DNA of 64,000 nucleotides from Flavobacterium luminosum. Its GTDB lineage: Bacteria; Bacteroidota; Bacteroidia; Flavobacteriales; Flavobacteriaceae. Below the pieces are notes generated by a model. That model searched no databases and had not been told where the DNA came from. It saw nothing but the letters and a program-made list of their open reading frames with translations. The stretch covers positions 558,001-622,000 of the forward strand of contig NZ_JAMLJM010000001.1 in assembly GCF_023635005.1 (NCBI RefSeq). Direction: 5' to 3'. Every line of letters begins with the position of its first letter. Positions within the stretch are counted from its first letter, which is position 1. The position numbers and the translations under genes are program-made. Shown here piece after piece: positions 1 through 6,889 of the stretch.

Positions 1-38
1 ATTATAGAGAATACGTTGGATTACAAATAAAACTATAA

Positions 39-512
39 CTATCTTGCTTCTTCACTTTCATAAAACTGATCTATCGATAGCTTTTTTTGTTGGGAAGCCA
101 TTACTGCCAACTGGTCGCAACGTTCGTTTTGAGGATGATTGTTGTGTCCTTTGATCCACTTAAAATCGACTTGATGTTGTCGGTAAATTTTCAAAAAGCG
201 AACCCATAGATCTGGGTTTTTCTTTCCTTTGAAACCTATTTTTTCCCAACCCAAAACCCATTTTTTTTCCACAGAATCTACTACATACTTCGAATCGGAA
301 ATCACCAGAACTTTCATATTTGGATTTTTAAGCTTTTCCAAACCCACGATTACCGCAAGCAATTCCATACGGTTATTGGTTGTTAATCGAAAACCTTCGT
401 AAAATTCTTTCTTATAGTTTGTGCCGACCAATTCCATAACCACACCGTAACCTCCTGGTCCGGGATTTCCTTTTGATGCACCGTCTGTATATATGTGTAC
501 TTGATGAGACAA
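39..512 (-). CDS. rnhA: Ribonuclease HI
   Basis: This 157-residue protein degrades the RNA strand of RNA-DNA hybrids in the cytoplasm, for example Okazaki primers and R-loops. The N-terminus YTDGASKGNPGPGG is the classical RNase HI opening. The catalytic carboxylates are visible as D10, E50 (NNRMELLA), D73 (ISDSKYV) and D133, with the helper H123 in KGHNNHP. The length is that of the stand-alone bacterial enzyme, with no N-terminal hybrid-binding domain. It ends 4 bases before the purN stop codon side, so purN and rnhA are probably co-transcribed on the minus strand. Confidence 0.96.
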   Translation of the reverse strand: MSHQVHIYTDGASKGNPGPGGYGVVMELVGTNYKKEFYEGFRLTTNNRMELLAVIVGLEKLKNPNMKVLVISDSKYVVDSVEKKWVLGWEKIGFKGKKNPDLWVRFLKIYRQHQVDFKWIKGHNNHPQNERCDQLAVMASQQKKLSIDQFYESEEAR

Positions 513-516
513 AAAA

Positions 517-1083
517 CTATGATTTAGAAATTAACTGTTCGATTACCTTCGGAAAATGTTCATGCTCTAACTGATGTACTTTTTCCGCAATCTCTTCCGG
601 AGTAGTACACTCTTCTACAGAAACCGCCTTTTGAAAGATGATACCGCCTTCGTCATACTGTTCGTTAACGTAATGAATAGTTATACCTGTTTCTCTTTCT
701 TTATTTTCTAAAACAGCTTTATGTACATTCTCCCCATACATTCCCTTACCTCCATATTTAGGTAACAAGGCAGGATGAATATTAATAATCTTCTGAGGAT
801 ACATTGCAATAATATCTTCAGGAAACTTTAGAAGAAATCCAGCCAGAACAATTAAATCCGGTTGTATTGTATTAATTTTTTGCAAAACCGTACCGTTGTT
901 TAAATCTTCTCTTGTAAAAACCTCTGCAGGTAATTCGTGATTCGCCGCACGTTCTAGAACTTTAGCTTTTGGATTGTTTGAAAATACTTTAACTACTTTA
1001 GCTTGGTCACTATGTTTAAAATGTGCTATAATTTTTTCGGCATTTGATCCGGAACCGGAAGCAAAAATTACAATTTTTTTCAT
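517..1083 (-). CDS. purN: Phosphoribosylglycinamide formyltransferase
   Basis: This enzyme transfers the formyl group of 10-formyl-tetrahydrofolate to GAR, the third step of de novo purine synthesis. The open frame runs upstream to 1245, but the first 54 codons are unlike the family. I choose the ATG at 1083 because it begins MKKIVIFASGSGSN, the usual PurN N-terminus, and gives 188 residues. The catalytic triad appears as N101 and H103 (NIHPALLP) and D144 (QYDEGG). It is divergent from acpP and lies just ahead of rnhA. No clear -7 box was found for it. Confidence 0.95.
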   Translation of the reverse strand: MKKIVIFASGSGSNAEKIIAHFKHSDQAKVVKVFSNNPKAKVLERAANHELPAEVFTREDLNNGTVLQKINTIQPDLIVLAGFLLKFPEDIIAMYPQKIINIHPALLPKYGGKGMYGENVHKAVLENKERETGITIHYVNEQYDEGGIIFQKAVSVEECTTPEEIAEKVHQLEHEHFPKVIEQLISKS

Positions 1084-1246
1084 TAGTTGTGTTGTTATCA
1101 TTAGCTTAGAAAACCTTAATAGATCTACTTCTGCCAGTGTAATTTTATTACGCAAAAAAAAGAATAAAAATTGAGAATTAAACAAAAAGAACTCTCTTTT
1201 AAAATTAATTTTTACCTTCGCGATTAGATTTATTAACGAATTCATG

Positions 1247-1275
1247 TTGTATTAAAATAAAGTTTTTTATTTTTG
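1247..1275 (+). promoter_or_regulatory. acpP promoter
   Basis: A TTG at 1247-1249, an 18-base spacer and TATTTTTG at 1268-1275 fit the Bacteroidota consensus TTG-N17-23-TAnnTTTG. Transcription would start about 25 bases before the acpP ATG in an AT-rich leader without a Shine-Dalgarno sequence. Confidence 0.7.
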
Positions 1276-1305
1276 CCAACTAATTAAAATTTAAAATTTA
1301 AGATT

Positions 1306-1542
1306 ATGTCAGACATTGCATCAAGAGTAAAAGCGATTATCGTAGACAAATTAGGTGTTGACGAAAATGAAGTTGTTACAGAAGCAAGCTTCACTAACGA
1401 TTTAGGAGCTGATTCATTAGACACTGTTGAGCTAATTATGGAGTTCGAAAAAGAGTTCGATATTCAAATTCCAGACGATCAAGCTGAAAACATTGCTACT
1501 GTAGGTCAAGCTATTTCTTACATCGAAGAAGCTAAAAAATAA
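1306..1542 (+). CDS. acpP: Acyl carrier protein
   Basis: This 78-residue acidic carrier protein holds growing fatty acyl chains on a 4'-phosphopantetheine arm. The attachment site is S37 in the invariant [10 protein letters not shown] motif. Length and acidic four-helix composition are typical. It heads the acpP-fabF-rnc cluster that is conserved in many bacteria. A hairpin directly after the stop (1555-1595) probably ends most of its transcripts, which fits the much higher ACP level that cells need compared with FabF. Confidence 0.98.
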   Translation: MSDIASRVKAIIVDKLGVDENEVVTEASFTNDLGADSLDTVELIMEFEKEFDIQIPDDQAENIATVGQAISYIEEAKK

Positions 1543-1554
1543 TTATACTAAAAG

Positions 1555-1595
1555 CATCTGTAAGTGAAACACCTTACAGATGTTATTATTTTTTA
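1555..1595 (+). terminator. Terminator after acpP
   Basis: CATCTGTAAG (1555-1564) pairs with CTTACAGATG (1573-1582) and is followed by a T-rich tract to about 1595. It lies 12 bases after the acpP stop. Confidence 0.75.
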
Positions 1596-1616
1596 CTGTC
1601 TTTAAGAATCTTTTCA

Positions 1617-1624
1617 TAGATTTG
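1617..1624 (+). promoter_or_regulatory. -7 box upstream of fabF
   Basis: TAGATTTG matches TAnnTTTG exactly. No good TTG element is seen at the expected distance. Transcription from here would begin near 1630 and pass through the hairpins at 1635-1714 before reaching fabF. Confidence 0.45.
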
Positions 1625-1634
1625 TAAAAACATT

Positions 1635-1714
1635 GATTGTATTACAATCGAAAAATACTATGTAATACCCCATTGTTTCTTTTAGTTGATATTAAAAGTA
1701 CTATGGGTTTTTTT
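1635..1714 (+). ncRNA. Structured fabF leader or short RNA ending in a terminator-like hairpin
   Basis: Three pairings can be drawn. GATTGT (1635-1640) pairs with ACAATC (1644-1649). The overlapping GTATTAC (1639-1645) can instead pair with GTAATAC (1662-1668). CCCAT (1669-1673) with ATGGG (1703-1707), plus inner CTTTTA with TAAAAG, forms a hairpin followed by seven T (1708-1714). The last element looks like an intrinsic terminator 23 bases before the fabF start. It could be an attenuator of fabF-rnc or the end of an independent RNA of about 85 bases. Function is inference. Confidence 0.45.
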
Positions 1715-1737
1715 ATATTAAACAAAACCAACTATAT

Positions 1738-2988
1738 ATGCAGTTAAAGCGAGTAGTAGTAACAGGATTAGGTGCATTGACACCTATAGGAAACAACCTT
1801 CAAGAATACTGGAATGCATTAATTAATGGTAAAAGTGGCGCAGCCCCAATTACCTATTATGATACCGAAAAACACAAAACAAAGTTTGCTTGCGAAGTAA
1901 AAAACTTCAACGTTGAAGATTTTATTGACAAGAAAGAAGCAAGACGAATGGACAAATTTGCACAATATGCCATCGTTGCCGGTGAAGAAGCTATTCGAGA
2001 TGCTGGTATTACCGACACTAACGTAGACAAAAAAAGAGTTGGTGTGATTTGGGGAGCGGGTATTGGAGGTTTAGAAACTTTCCAAGAAGAAGTTATCAAC
2101 TACGCAAAAGGTGATGGAACTCCACGTTTTAATCCTTTCTTTATTCCTAAAATGATTGCGGATATTGCTCCTGCTCATATTTCAATGCGCAACGGATTCA
2201 TGGGGCCTAACTACACTACTGTTTCGGCTTGTGCTTCTTCGGCTAACGCATTAATTGACGCTTTCAATTATATTCGTTTAGGTAAGTGTGACGTAATTAT
2301 TTCCGGTGGTTCTGAAGCAGCCGTTACTATAGCAGGAATGGGAGGTTTTAACTCTATGCAGGCTTTATCTACAAGAAACGAAAGCCCTGAAACTGCCTCA
2401 AGACCTTTTGATGCAACCCGTGATGGATTTGTATTAGGCGAAGGAGCAGGTGCTCTAGTTTTAGAAGAATACGAACATGCAAAAGCACGTGGTGCTAAAA
2501 TATATTGTGAAATTGGAGGTGGCGGTATGTCATCAGATGCTTATCACCTAACAGCACCACATCCAGAAGGAATTGGTGTAATTGCAGTAATGCAAAACTG
2601 TTTGGATGACGCAGGAATGAAGCCGGAAGATGTAGACCACATCAACACCCACGGTACTTCAACACCTCTTGGCGATGTGGCTGAATTAAAAGCTATTAGC
2701 GCTGTTTTTGGTGAGCATGCAAAAACCATCAACATTAACTCTACCAAATCAATGACAGGTCATTTACTAGGTGCTGCAGGTGCTATAGAAGCCATCGCTT
2801 CTGTATTATCAATCACACATGGTATAGTACCTCCAACGATCAACCATACTGTGGTGGATGAAAATATCGATCCTTCATTGAATTTAACACTAAACAAAGC
2901 TCAAAAAAGAGAAGTTAGAGTTGCTATGAGCAATACTTTTGGATTTGGTGGTCACAATGCTTGTGTGTTATTCAAAAAAATTGACTAA
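1738..2988 (+). CDS. fabF: 3-oxoacyl-ACP synthase II
   Basis: This 416-residue condensing enzyme elongates acyl-ACP with malonyl-ACP in type II fatty acid synthesis. The Cys-His-His triad is visible as C165 (VSACASSANA), H305 (NTHGTSTPLGD) and H342 (KSMTGHLLGAAG), with K337 in the same loop. The C-terminal NTFGFGGHNACVLF is typical of KAS II. The start at 1738 gives the normal VVVTGLGALTPIG opening. It is followed 9 bases later by rnc, so the two genes probably share a transcript. A terminator-like hairpin lies immediately upstream. Confidence 0.98.
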   Translation: MQLKRVVVTGLGALTPIGNNLQEYWNALINGKSGAAPITYYDTEKHKTKFACEVKNFNVEDFIDKKEARRMDKFAQYAIVAGEEAIRDAGITDTNVDKKRVGVIWGAGIGGLETFQEEVINYAKGDGTPRFNPFFIPKMIADIAPAHISMRNGFMGPNYTTVSACASSANALIDAFNYIRLGKCDVIISGGSEAAVTIAGMGGFNSMQALSTRNESPETASRPFDATRDGFVLGEGAGALVLEEYEHAKARGAKIYCEIGGGGMSSDAYHLTAPHPEGIGVIAVMQNCLDDAGMKPEDVDHINTHGTSTPLGDVAELKAISAVFGEHAKTININSTKSMTGHLLGAAGAIEAIASVLSITHGIVPPTINHTVVDENIDPSLNLTLNKAQKREVRVAMSNTFGFGGHNACVLFKKID

Positions 2989-2997
2989 TCACTTTGT

Positions 2998-3738
2998 ATG
3001 AGGATTATTAAAAAAATATTCAAAAATTCCCGTTCTCCAGAAGACGGGATTTTTTTTGATAAACTCGAGAAAATTCTAGGCTTCAAGCCCAATAATTTAG
3101 AACATTACAAAAAAGCATTCACCCATCGCTCGATGAATAAGGTGGATGAAGAGGGAAACACCGTTAATTACGAACGTTTAGAGTTTTTGGGAGATGCCAT
3201 GCTTGGATCAGTGATAGCTGCACACCTCTTTAATAAGGTTCCTAGAGGAGATGAAGGTTATTTGACCAAAATGCGTTCCAAAATTGTAAGTCGCGAGCAC
3301 CTGAATGAATTAGGGAAAGATTTTAACTTAATTCAATTTGTAGAAAGCAAAGTGTCTCCGAAACATTTTGGTGAAAACGTTCACGGGAATATCTTCGAGG
3401 CTTTTATTGGAGCTATCTATTTGGACAAAGGCTTTTCGTACTGCGAAAAATTCATCCACAAAAAAATCATCAAACCCTATGTAGACATTGACCGATTAGA
3501 AGGAAAGGTAATCAGCTACAAGAGTTTATTGATTGAATGGTGTCAGAAAGAAAAAAAATCTTTTCATTACGAAGTCTATGACGATAATGGAACCGGAAAC
3601 CTAAAACACTTTGGCGTAAAACTTCACATTGATGGCAAAGTAGTCGCCAAAGCACGTGCTACTTCTAAAAAGAAAGCCGAAGAAATTGCCTCTAAAAGAG
3701 GATATTTCGTTTTTCAATCTCAAATTGACATGAAATAA
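2998..3738 (+). CDS. rnc: Ribonuclease III
   Basis: This double-strand-specific endoribonuclease processes rRNA precursors and structured mRNAs. The signature NYERLEFLGDAMLG lies at residues 57-70, with the metal-binding E62 and D66. The second conserved block is NIFEAFIGAIYLDKG. A C-terminal double-stranded RNA-binding domain covers roughly residues 175-243 and ends with a lysine-rich helix (ATSKKKAEEIASKRG). At 246 residues it is slightly longer than E. coli RNase III. It follows fabF by 9 bases and ends in a hairpin shared with the convergent DUF805 gene. Confidence 0.97.
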   Translation: MRIIKKIFKNSRSPEDGIFFDKLEKILGFKPNNLEHYKKAFTHRSMNKVDEEGNTVNYERLEFLGDAMLGSVIAAHLFNKVPRGDEGYLTKMRSKIVSREHLNELGKDFNLIQFVESKVSPKHFGENVHGNIFEAFIGAIYLDKGFSYCEKFIHKKIIKPYVDIDRLEGKVISYKSLLIEWCQKEKKSFHYEVYDDNGTGNLKHFGVKLHIDGKVVAKARATSKKKAEEIASKRGYFVFQSQIDMK

Positions 3739-3765
3739 AGAAGGAGCTTACAACGCTCCTTCTTT
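3737..3765. terminator. Bidirectional terminator between rnc and the DUF805 gene
   Basis: An 11-bp stem pairs 3737-3747 (ending GAAGGAGC) with 3755-3765 (starting GCTCCTTC), with a 7-base loop and T-rich flank TATTTTTC on the plus side. The hairpin includes the stop codons of both convergent genes. Confidence 0.85.
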
Positions 3766-4062
3766 ATTTTTCTCTGGCAATCCTGCCAAGAATAAATTTA
3801 CTAAAGGGATCAAAAATAACCAAGGTGAAATACCAGCATTTCTCAATCTCCTGAATCCACATGCATATAACGGTAGTAACGAAACATATCTGTAAATTTT
3901 AGCAGGCAACTCGGTATCAAATACTATTTTAAAAAATATTAATAAGACTGAACCGAATAAAATATTTAACAAAAAGAATGACCAAAATTCTAAGATACTA
4001 GACTCTCCTTTAAAATCAAACACTCTTTTAAATGCTAATAAAAAAATTTTAAAAAATTTCAT
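3748..4062 (-). CDS. DUF805 family membrane protein
   Basis: This small membrane protein matches the DUF805 pattern: an N-terminal amphipathic FKIFLLAFKRVFDFKGESS stretch, an EFW motif entering the first membrane helix, and a second part with GFRRLRNAGISPWLFLIPLVN. About three hydrophobic segments are seen in 104 residues. The frame can start at 4095, but that would overlap the upstream lipoprotein gene. The ATG at 4062 gives the family-like start MKFFKIF and lies 11 bases after that gene's stop. The two genes therefore look like one unit. The function of DUF805 is unknown. Confidence 0.8.
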   Translation of the reverse strand: MKFFKIFLLAFKRVFDFKGESSILEFWSFFLLNILFGSVLLIFFKIVFDTELPAKIYRYVSLLPLYACGFRRLRNAGISPWLFLIPLVNLFLAGLPEKNKEGAL

Positions 4063-4073
4063 ATTTATATACT

Positions 4074-4619
4074 TTAACAGATGTCTATTCCACATGAAAT
4101 CATATTATCCATCACACAAGCCATTCCTGCAGCGATACAACCCCATGTGTCATACCAATTCATACTTTGAATTCTATCCACAGCACATCTTCTAACACCT
4201 TCATAAGAGCAACCATATCTCCCATTATCAGAAATTGGAAAAATTATTTCATTTATTTTAATACCTTTTGCAATTGATACTTTATAAACAACTTCACCAT
4301 TAATATAAAAATTATATTCCCCACTTGCTTTTTCTGGATTTTTAGTTATGTATTCTTTTAAATCATCCGATGATTCAAAACTTGGCATATTAGAATCTGA
4401 CTCAAATTTTTGAACAAATTCATAAACCTGATTGTTTGCTTCATTTAAATTTTTATCTTTAATACCATAAAACTCCTTTGTTAATGAATTAAACACTAAA
4501 GTTGTCTTAGTTTCAACCTTTTGACTTTTAAAAGAATCCTCATTACTACATGCAACAAGCCCAATTACACTAATTAACATTGTTAAGCCCAAATAAATTG
4601 GTAATAACTTTTTTTTCAT
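4074..4619 (-). CDS. Lipoprotein with a cysteine-rich C-terminal tail
   Basis: I do not recognise the family. The 181-residue protein has a lipoprotein signal ending in LVAC, so C24 should be lipidated. The middle is hydrophilic. The last 45 residues carry six cysteines (C137, C145, C161, C168, C176, C181) plus a tryptophan and aromatic cluster, and the protein ends in Cys. Six cysteines in an exported tail suggest three disulfides. It is followed 11 bases later by a DUF805 membrane protein. Expression and role cannot be told from the sequence. Confidence 0.75.
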   Translation of the reverse strand: MKKKLLPIYLGLTMLISVIGLVACSNEDSFKSQKVETKTTLVFNSLTKEFYGIKDKNLNEANNQVYEFVQKFESDSNMPSFESSDDLKEYITKNPEKASGEYNFYINGEVVYKVSIAKGIKINEIIFPISDNGRYGCSYEGVRRCAVDRIQSMNWYDTWGCIAAGMACVMDNMISCGIDIC

Positions 4620-4742
4620 AATTTTAATTTTAGTTTGAATTCCCCAAATCTCGCTTAAGCATCTAAAACTTTTTAATAAGACATTTTTCCAATTGTTATC
4701 AGACTCAATATTTAGTCAAAGCCTACATTCTTTAATTTATTT

Positions 4743-4768
4743 AAATTTTAAGGCGCCTTTAAAATTTT
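4743..4768. repeat. Near-perfect palindrome centred on GGCGCC
   Basis: The sequence AAATTTTAA-GGCGCC-TTTAAAATTT is self-complementary except for one extra T. With almost no room for a loop it looks more like a protein-binding palindrome than a terminator. It is about 125 bases from the lipoprotein start and 190 from the IPExxxVDY gene. Confidence 0.5.
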
Positions 4769-4861
4769 TGCAAAACAAAACAAAAAGACAGATTTTCACT
4801 ATAAAATTTTAACATTTAACATTTGTTACGGAAAAACCGTAAAATCACAGTTTTATTACGC

Positions 4862-4874
4862 AAACGTTTTCGTT
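4862..4874 (+). promoter_or_regulatory. Candidate operator upstream of the IPExxxVDY-pyk operon
   Basis: AAACGTTTTCGTT lies 79 bases before the first gene. The same 13 bases occur upstream of pgi in the same orientation relative to the gene. The core AAACGTTT is palindromic, a shape often bound by LacI-type regulators, but no regulator is identified here. Confidence 0.4.
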
Positions 4875-4935
4875 AATAAATTAGCAAAAAGCTAACAGTT
4901 TACATCCGTTAAAGTTCTTGATTAAGTAGTATATT

Positions 4936-4944
4936 TACATTTTG
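4936..4944 (+). promoter_or_regulatory. -7-like box of the IPExxxVDY-pyk operon
   Basis: TACATTTTG resembles TAnnTTTG with one extra base. It ends 9 bases before the chosen ATG, so the mRNA would have almost no leader. Confidence 0.35.
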
Positions 4945-4953
4945 TTTGGATCT

Positions 4954-5433
4954 ATGGCTATTCATAAATTACAATTAGAAGATTTCGATCAGGTAGATTA
5001 TGACCTAATAGCCATCCATACAACATTGGAAGATTATCGGTTGGCTTTTAAGATAAATCGGGAACTGGAGATTTTACTTTCTAAGAACGATGAAGAAATC
5101 CCAATTGAAATCAAAAAACACAAAGCTTCATTTTCAAGATTTACTTTTGAAGATGAAATTGCTATGATGACTTGGGATCTGATACAAAATAAACAAGAAA
5201 TTGAATTACCTGTAGATTCCAAAACCACTTCTTTATTTGAAGATAATTTGGTAACCACCCAAGTCAATCTGATTAACGAACTAAAAAAAGTGGACTATTT
5301 CTTAAAGATAGAACACGATGGACAGATTAAAACAAAAGAAATTATAACCCAAATAAAAAAAATTGATCTCATCAGTACGGTTTATGAAGTAGATGCCAAT
5401 GAAATCAAATCAAAAAACAATTTAATTTTTTAA
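4954..5433 (+). CDS. IPExxxVDY family protein
   Basis: This 159-residue acidic protein belongs to a Bacteroidota family named after a C-terminal motif, here seen in the region NELKKVDYFLKIEHD. The family is of unknown function and commonly sits directly before pyk, as here with only 2 bases between the genes. I choose the ATG at 4954; an in-frame TTG at 4942 would overlap the -7-like box. There is no signal peptide or membrane helix. The tight linkage suggests a role connected to pyruvate kinase level or activity, but that is inference. Confidence 0.85.
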   Translation: MAIHKLQLEDFDQVDYDLIAIHTTLEDYRLAFKINRELEILLSKNDEEIPIEIKKHKASFSRFTFEDEIAMMTWDLIQNKQEIELPVDSKTTSLFEDNLVTTQVNLINELKKVDYFLKIEHDGQIKTKEIITQIKKIDLISTVYEVDANEIKSKNNLIF

Positions 5434-5435
5434 AA

Positions 5436-6866
5436 ATGCCAACAAGAAAAAAAACCAAAATTGTTGCTACCCTTGGGCCTGCTTGTAGCACAAAAGAAGT
5501 AATACAGAAAATGATTGAGGCAGGAGTTGATGTATTTAGAATTAACTTCTCACATGCTGATTATACTGATGTAGCGGAACGAATCAGAATTATCAGAGAA
5601 ATCAATGAAGAATGTGGTTACACTACAGCAATTCTAGCAGATTTACAAGGTCCTAAGTTACGTGTAGGTGTTATGAAAGAAGACGTGGTGGTAAATGAAG
5701 GGGATTTGGTTACTTTTCAAACCGCTGAAGATGTTCCTGGAACACCTGACAATGTTTTCATGACCTACAAAGCGTTTCCACAAGATGTAAATCCTGGTGA
5801 AAGAATATTATTAGATGACGGAAAATTAATTTTTGAAGCCGTTTCTACTGATAAAAAAGCCAAAGTAGTTTGTAAGGTAATTCAAGGAGGACCTCTAAAA
5901 TCGAAAAAAGGAGTTAACCTACCTAACACAAAAGTTTCTTTACCAGCCCTGACTGAAAAAGACATCAAAGATGCTATTTTCGCCATTGAACATAAAGTAG
6001 ATTGGATTGCATTGTCTTTCGTAAGAACTCCAGAAGATTTGAAAGACTTACGCGATTTGATAGAAAAACATTCGGACCATAAAATTCCGATTATAGCAAA
6101 AATCGAAAAACCGGAAGCAGTTGAGAATATCGATAAAATTGTAGCTCACTGTGACGGATTAATGGTAGCTCGTGGTGACCTTGGTGTAGAACTTCCAGCT
6201 CATGAAGTTCCATTAATTCAAAAGAAATTAATCAACAGAGCTAAATTAGCTCGTATCCCTGTGATCGTAGCCACTCAAATGATGGAAACGATGATTACCA
6301 GCCTTACTCCTACTCGTGCAGAAGTAAACGATGTAGCCAACTCTGTAATGGATGGTTCCGATGCGGTAATGCTTTCTGGAGAAACTTCTGTTGGAAACTA
6401 CCCTATTCAGGTAATTGAAAAAATGACTCAAATCATTGAAGCAGTAGAAGATTCGCCACTAATTCAAGTGCCTCAAAAACAGCCACAAATTAAAACCAAT
6501 CGCTATGTAACAAAACACATTTGTTACCATGCAGCTATTTTAGCCGACGACATCGAAGCCAAAGCAATTACCACTCTAACCAATAGTGGGTATACTGCCT
6601 TTCAAGTTTCGGCTTGGAGACCTCATGCGCACGTTTTGGTATTTACCACTAACAAACGTATTTTAACACAGTTAAATTTATTATGGGGTGTACACGCTTT
6701 CTTATATGACAAATTTGTGAGCACCGATGATACTATTGACGATATCAATGCGATTGCTAAAGAGAAAGGTTATGTACAAAAAGGTGATATTTTAGTAAAC
6801 CTTGCCGCGATGCCTGTTGTTGCTAAAGGAATGGTCAATACATTAAGAATATCCGAAATAGAGTAA
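5436..6866 (+). CDS. pyk: Pyruvate kinase
   Basis: This enzyme converts phosphoenolpyruvate and ADP to pyruvate and ATP, the last step of glycolysis. At 476 residues it has the usual single-chain length. Visible motifs include the start KTKIVATLGPAC, the substrate loop RINFSHAD, the catalytic IIAKIEKPEAV block, GLMVARGDLGVELP and the ADP-side TRAEVNDVAN. The C-terminal regulatory domain is complete. It is translationally close to the IPExxxVDY gene (2-base gap) and ends in a terminator that lies inside the 3' end of dinB. Confidence 0.98.
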   Translation: MPTRKKTKIVATLGPACSTKEVIQKMIEAGVDVFRINFSHADYTDVAERIRIIREINEECGYTTAILADLQGPKLRVGVMKEDVVVNEGDLVTFQTAEDVPGTPDNVFMTYKAFPQDVNPGERILLDDGKLIFEAVSTDKKAKVVCKVIQGGPLKSKKGVNLPNTKVSLPALTEKDIKDAIFAIEHKVDWIALSFVRTPEDLKDLRDLIEKHSDHKIPIIAKIEKPEAVENIDKIVAHCDGLMVARGDLGVELPAHEVPLIQKKLINRAKLARIPVIVATQMMETMITSLTPTRAEVNDVANSVMDGSDAVMLSGETSVGNYPIQVIEKMTQIIEAVEDSPLIQVPQKQPQIKTNRYVTKHICYHAAILADDIEAKAITTLTNSGYTAFQVSAWRPHAHVLVFTTNKRILTQLNLLWGVHAFLYDKFVSTDDTIDDINAIAKEKGYVQKGDILVNLAAMPVVAKGMVNTLRISEIE

Positions 6867-6889
6867 ACGAAAATTTCTTTACCTAAGCA

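Larger units (their letters stand above)
4620..4953. other. Intergenic control region between the lipoprotein gene and the pyk operon
   Basis: This 334-base AT-rich gap separates divergent genes. It holds a near-perfect palindrome centred on GGCGCC (4743-4768), a hairpin TTACGG/CCGTAA with a five-A loop (4826-4842), the AAACGTTTTCGTT motif (4862-4874) that recurs before pgi, and a -7-like box for the pyk operon. On the minus strand a loose TAGGCTTTG (three-base gap instead of two) could serve the lipoprotein gene. No gene was found here. Confidence 0.6.

Noticed and set aside
1084..1245. 54-codon N-terminal extension of purN
   Set aside because: The extension has no family resemblance, is rich in Phe and Lys, and would run into the acpP promoter; the family start lies at 1083.
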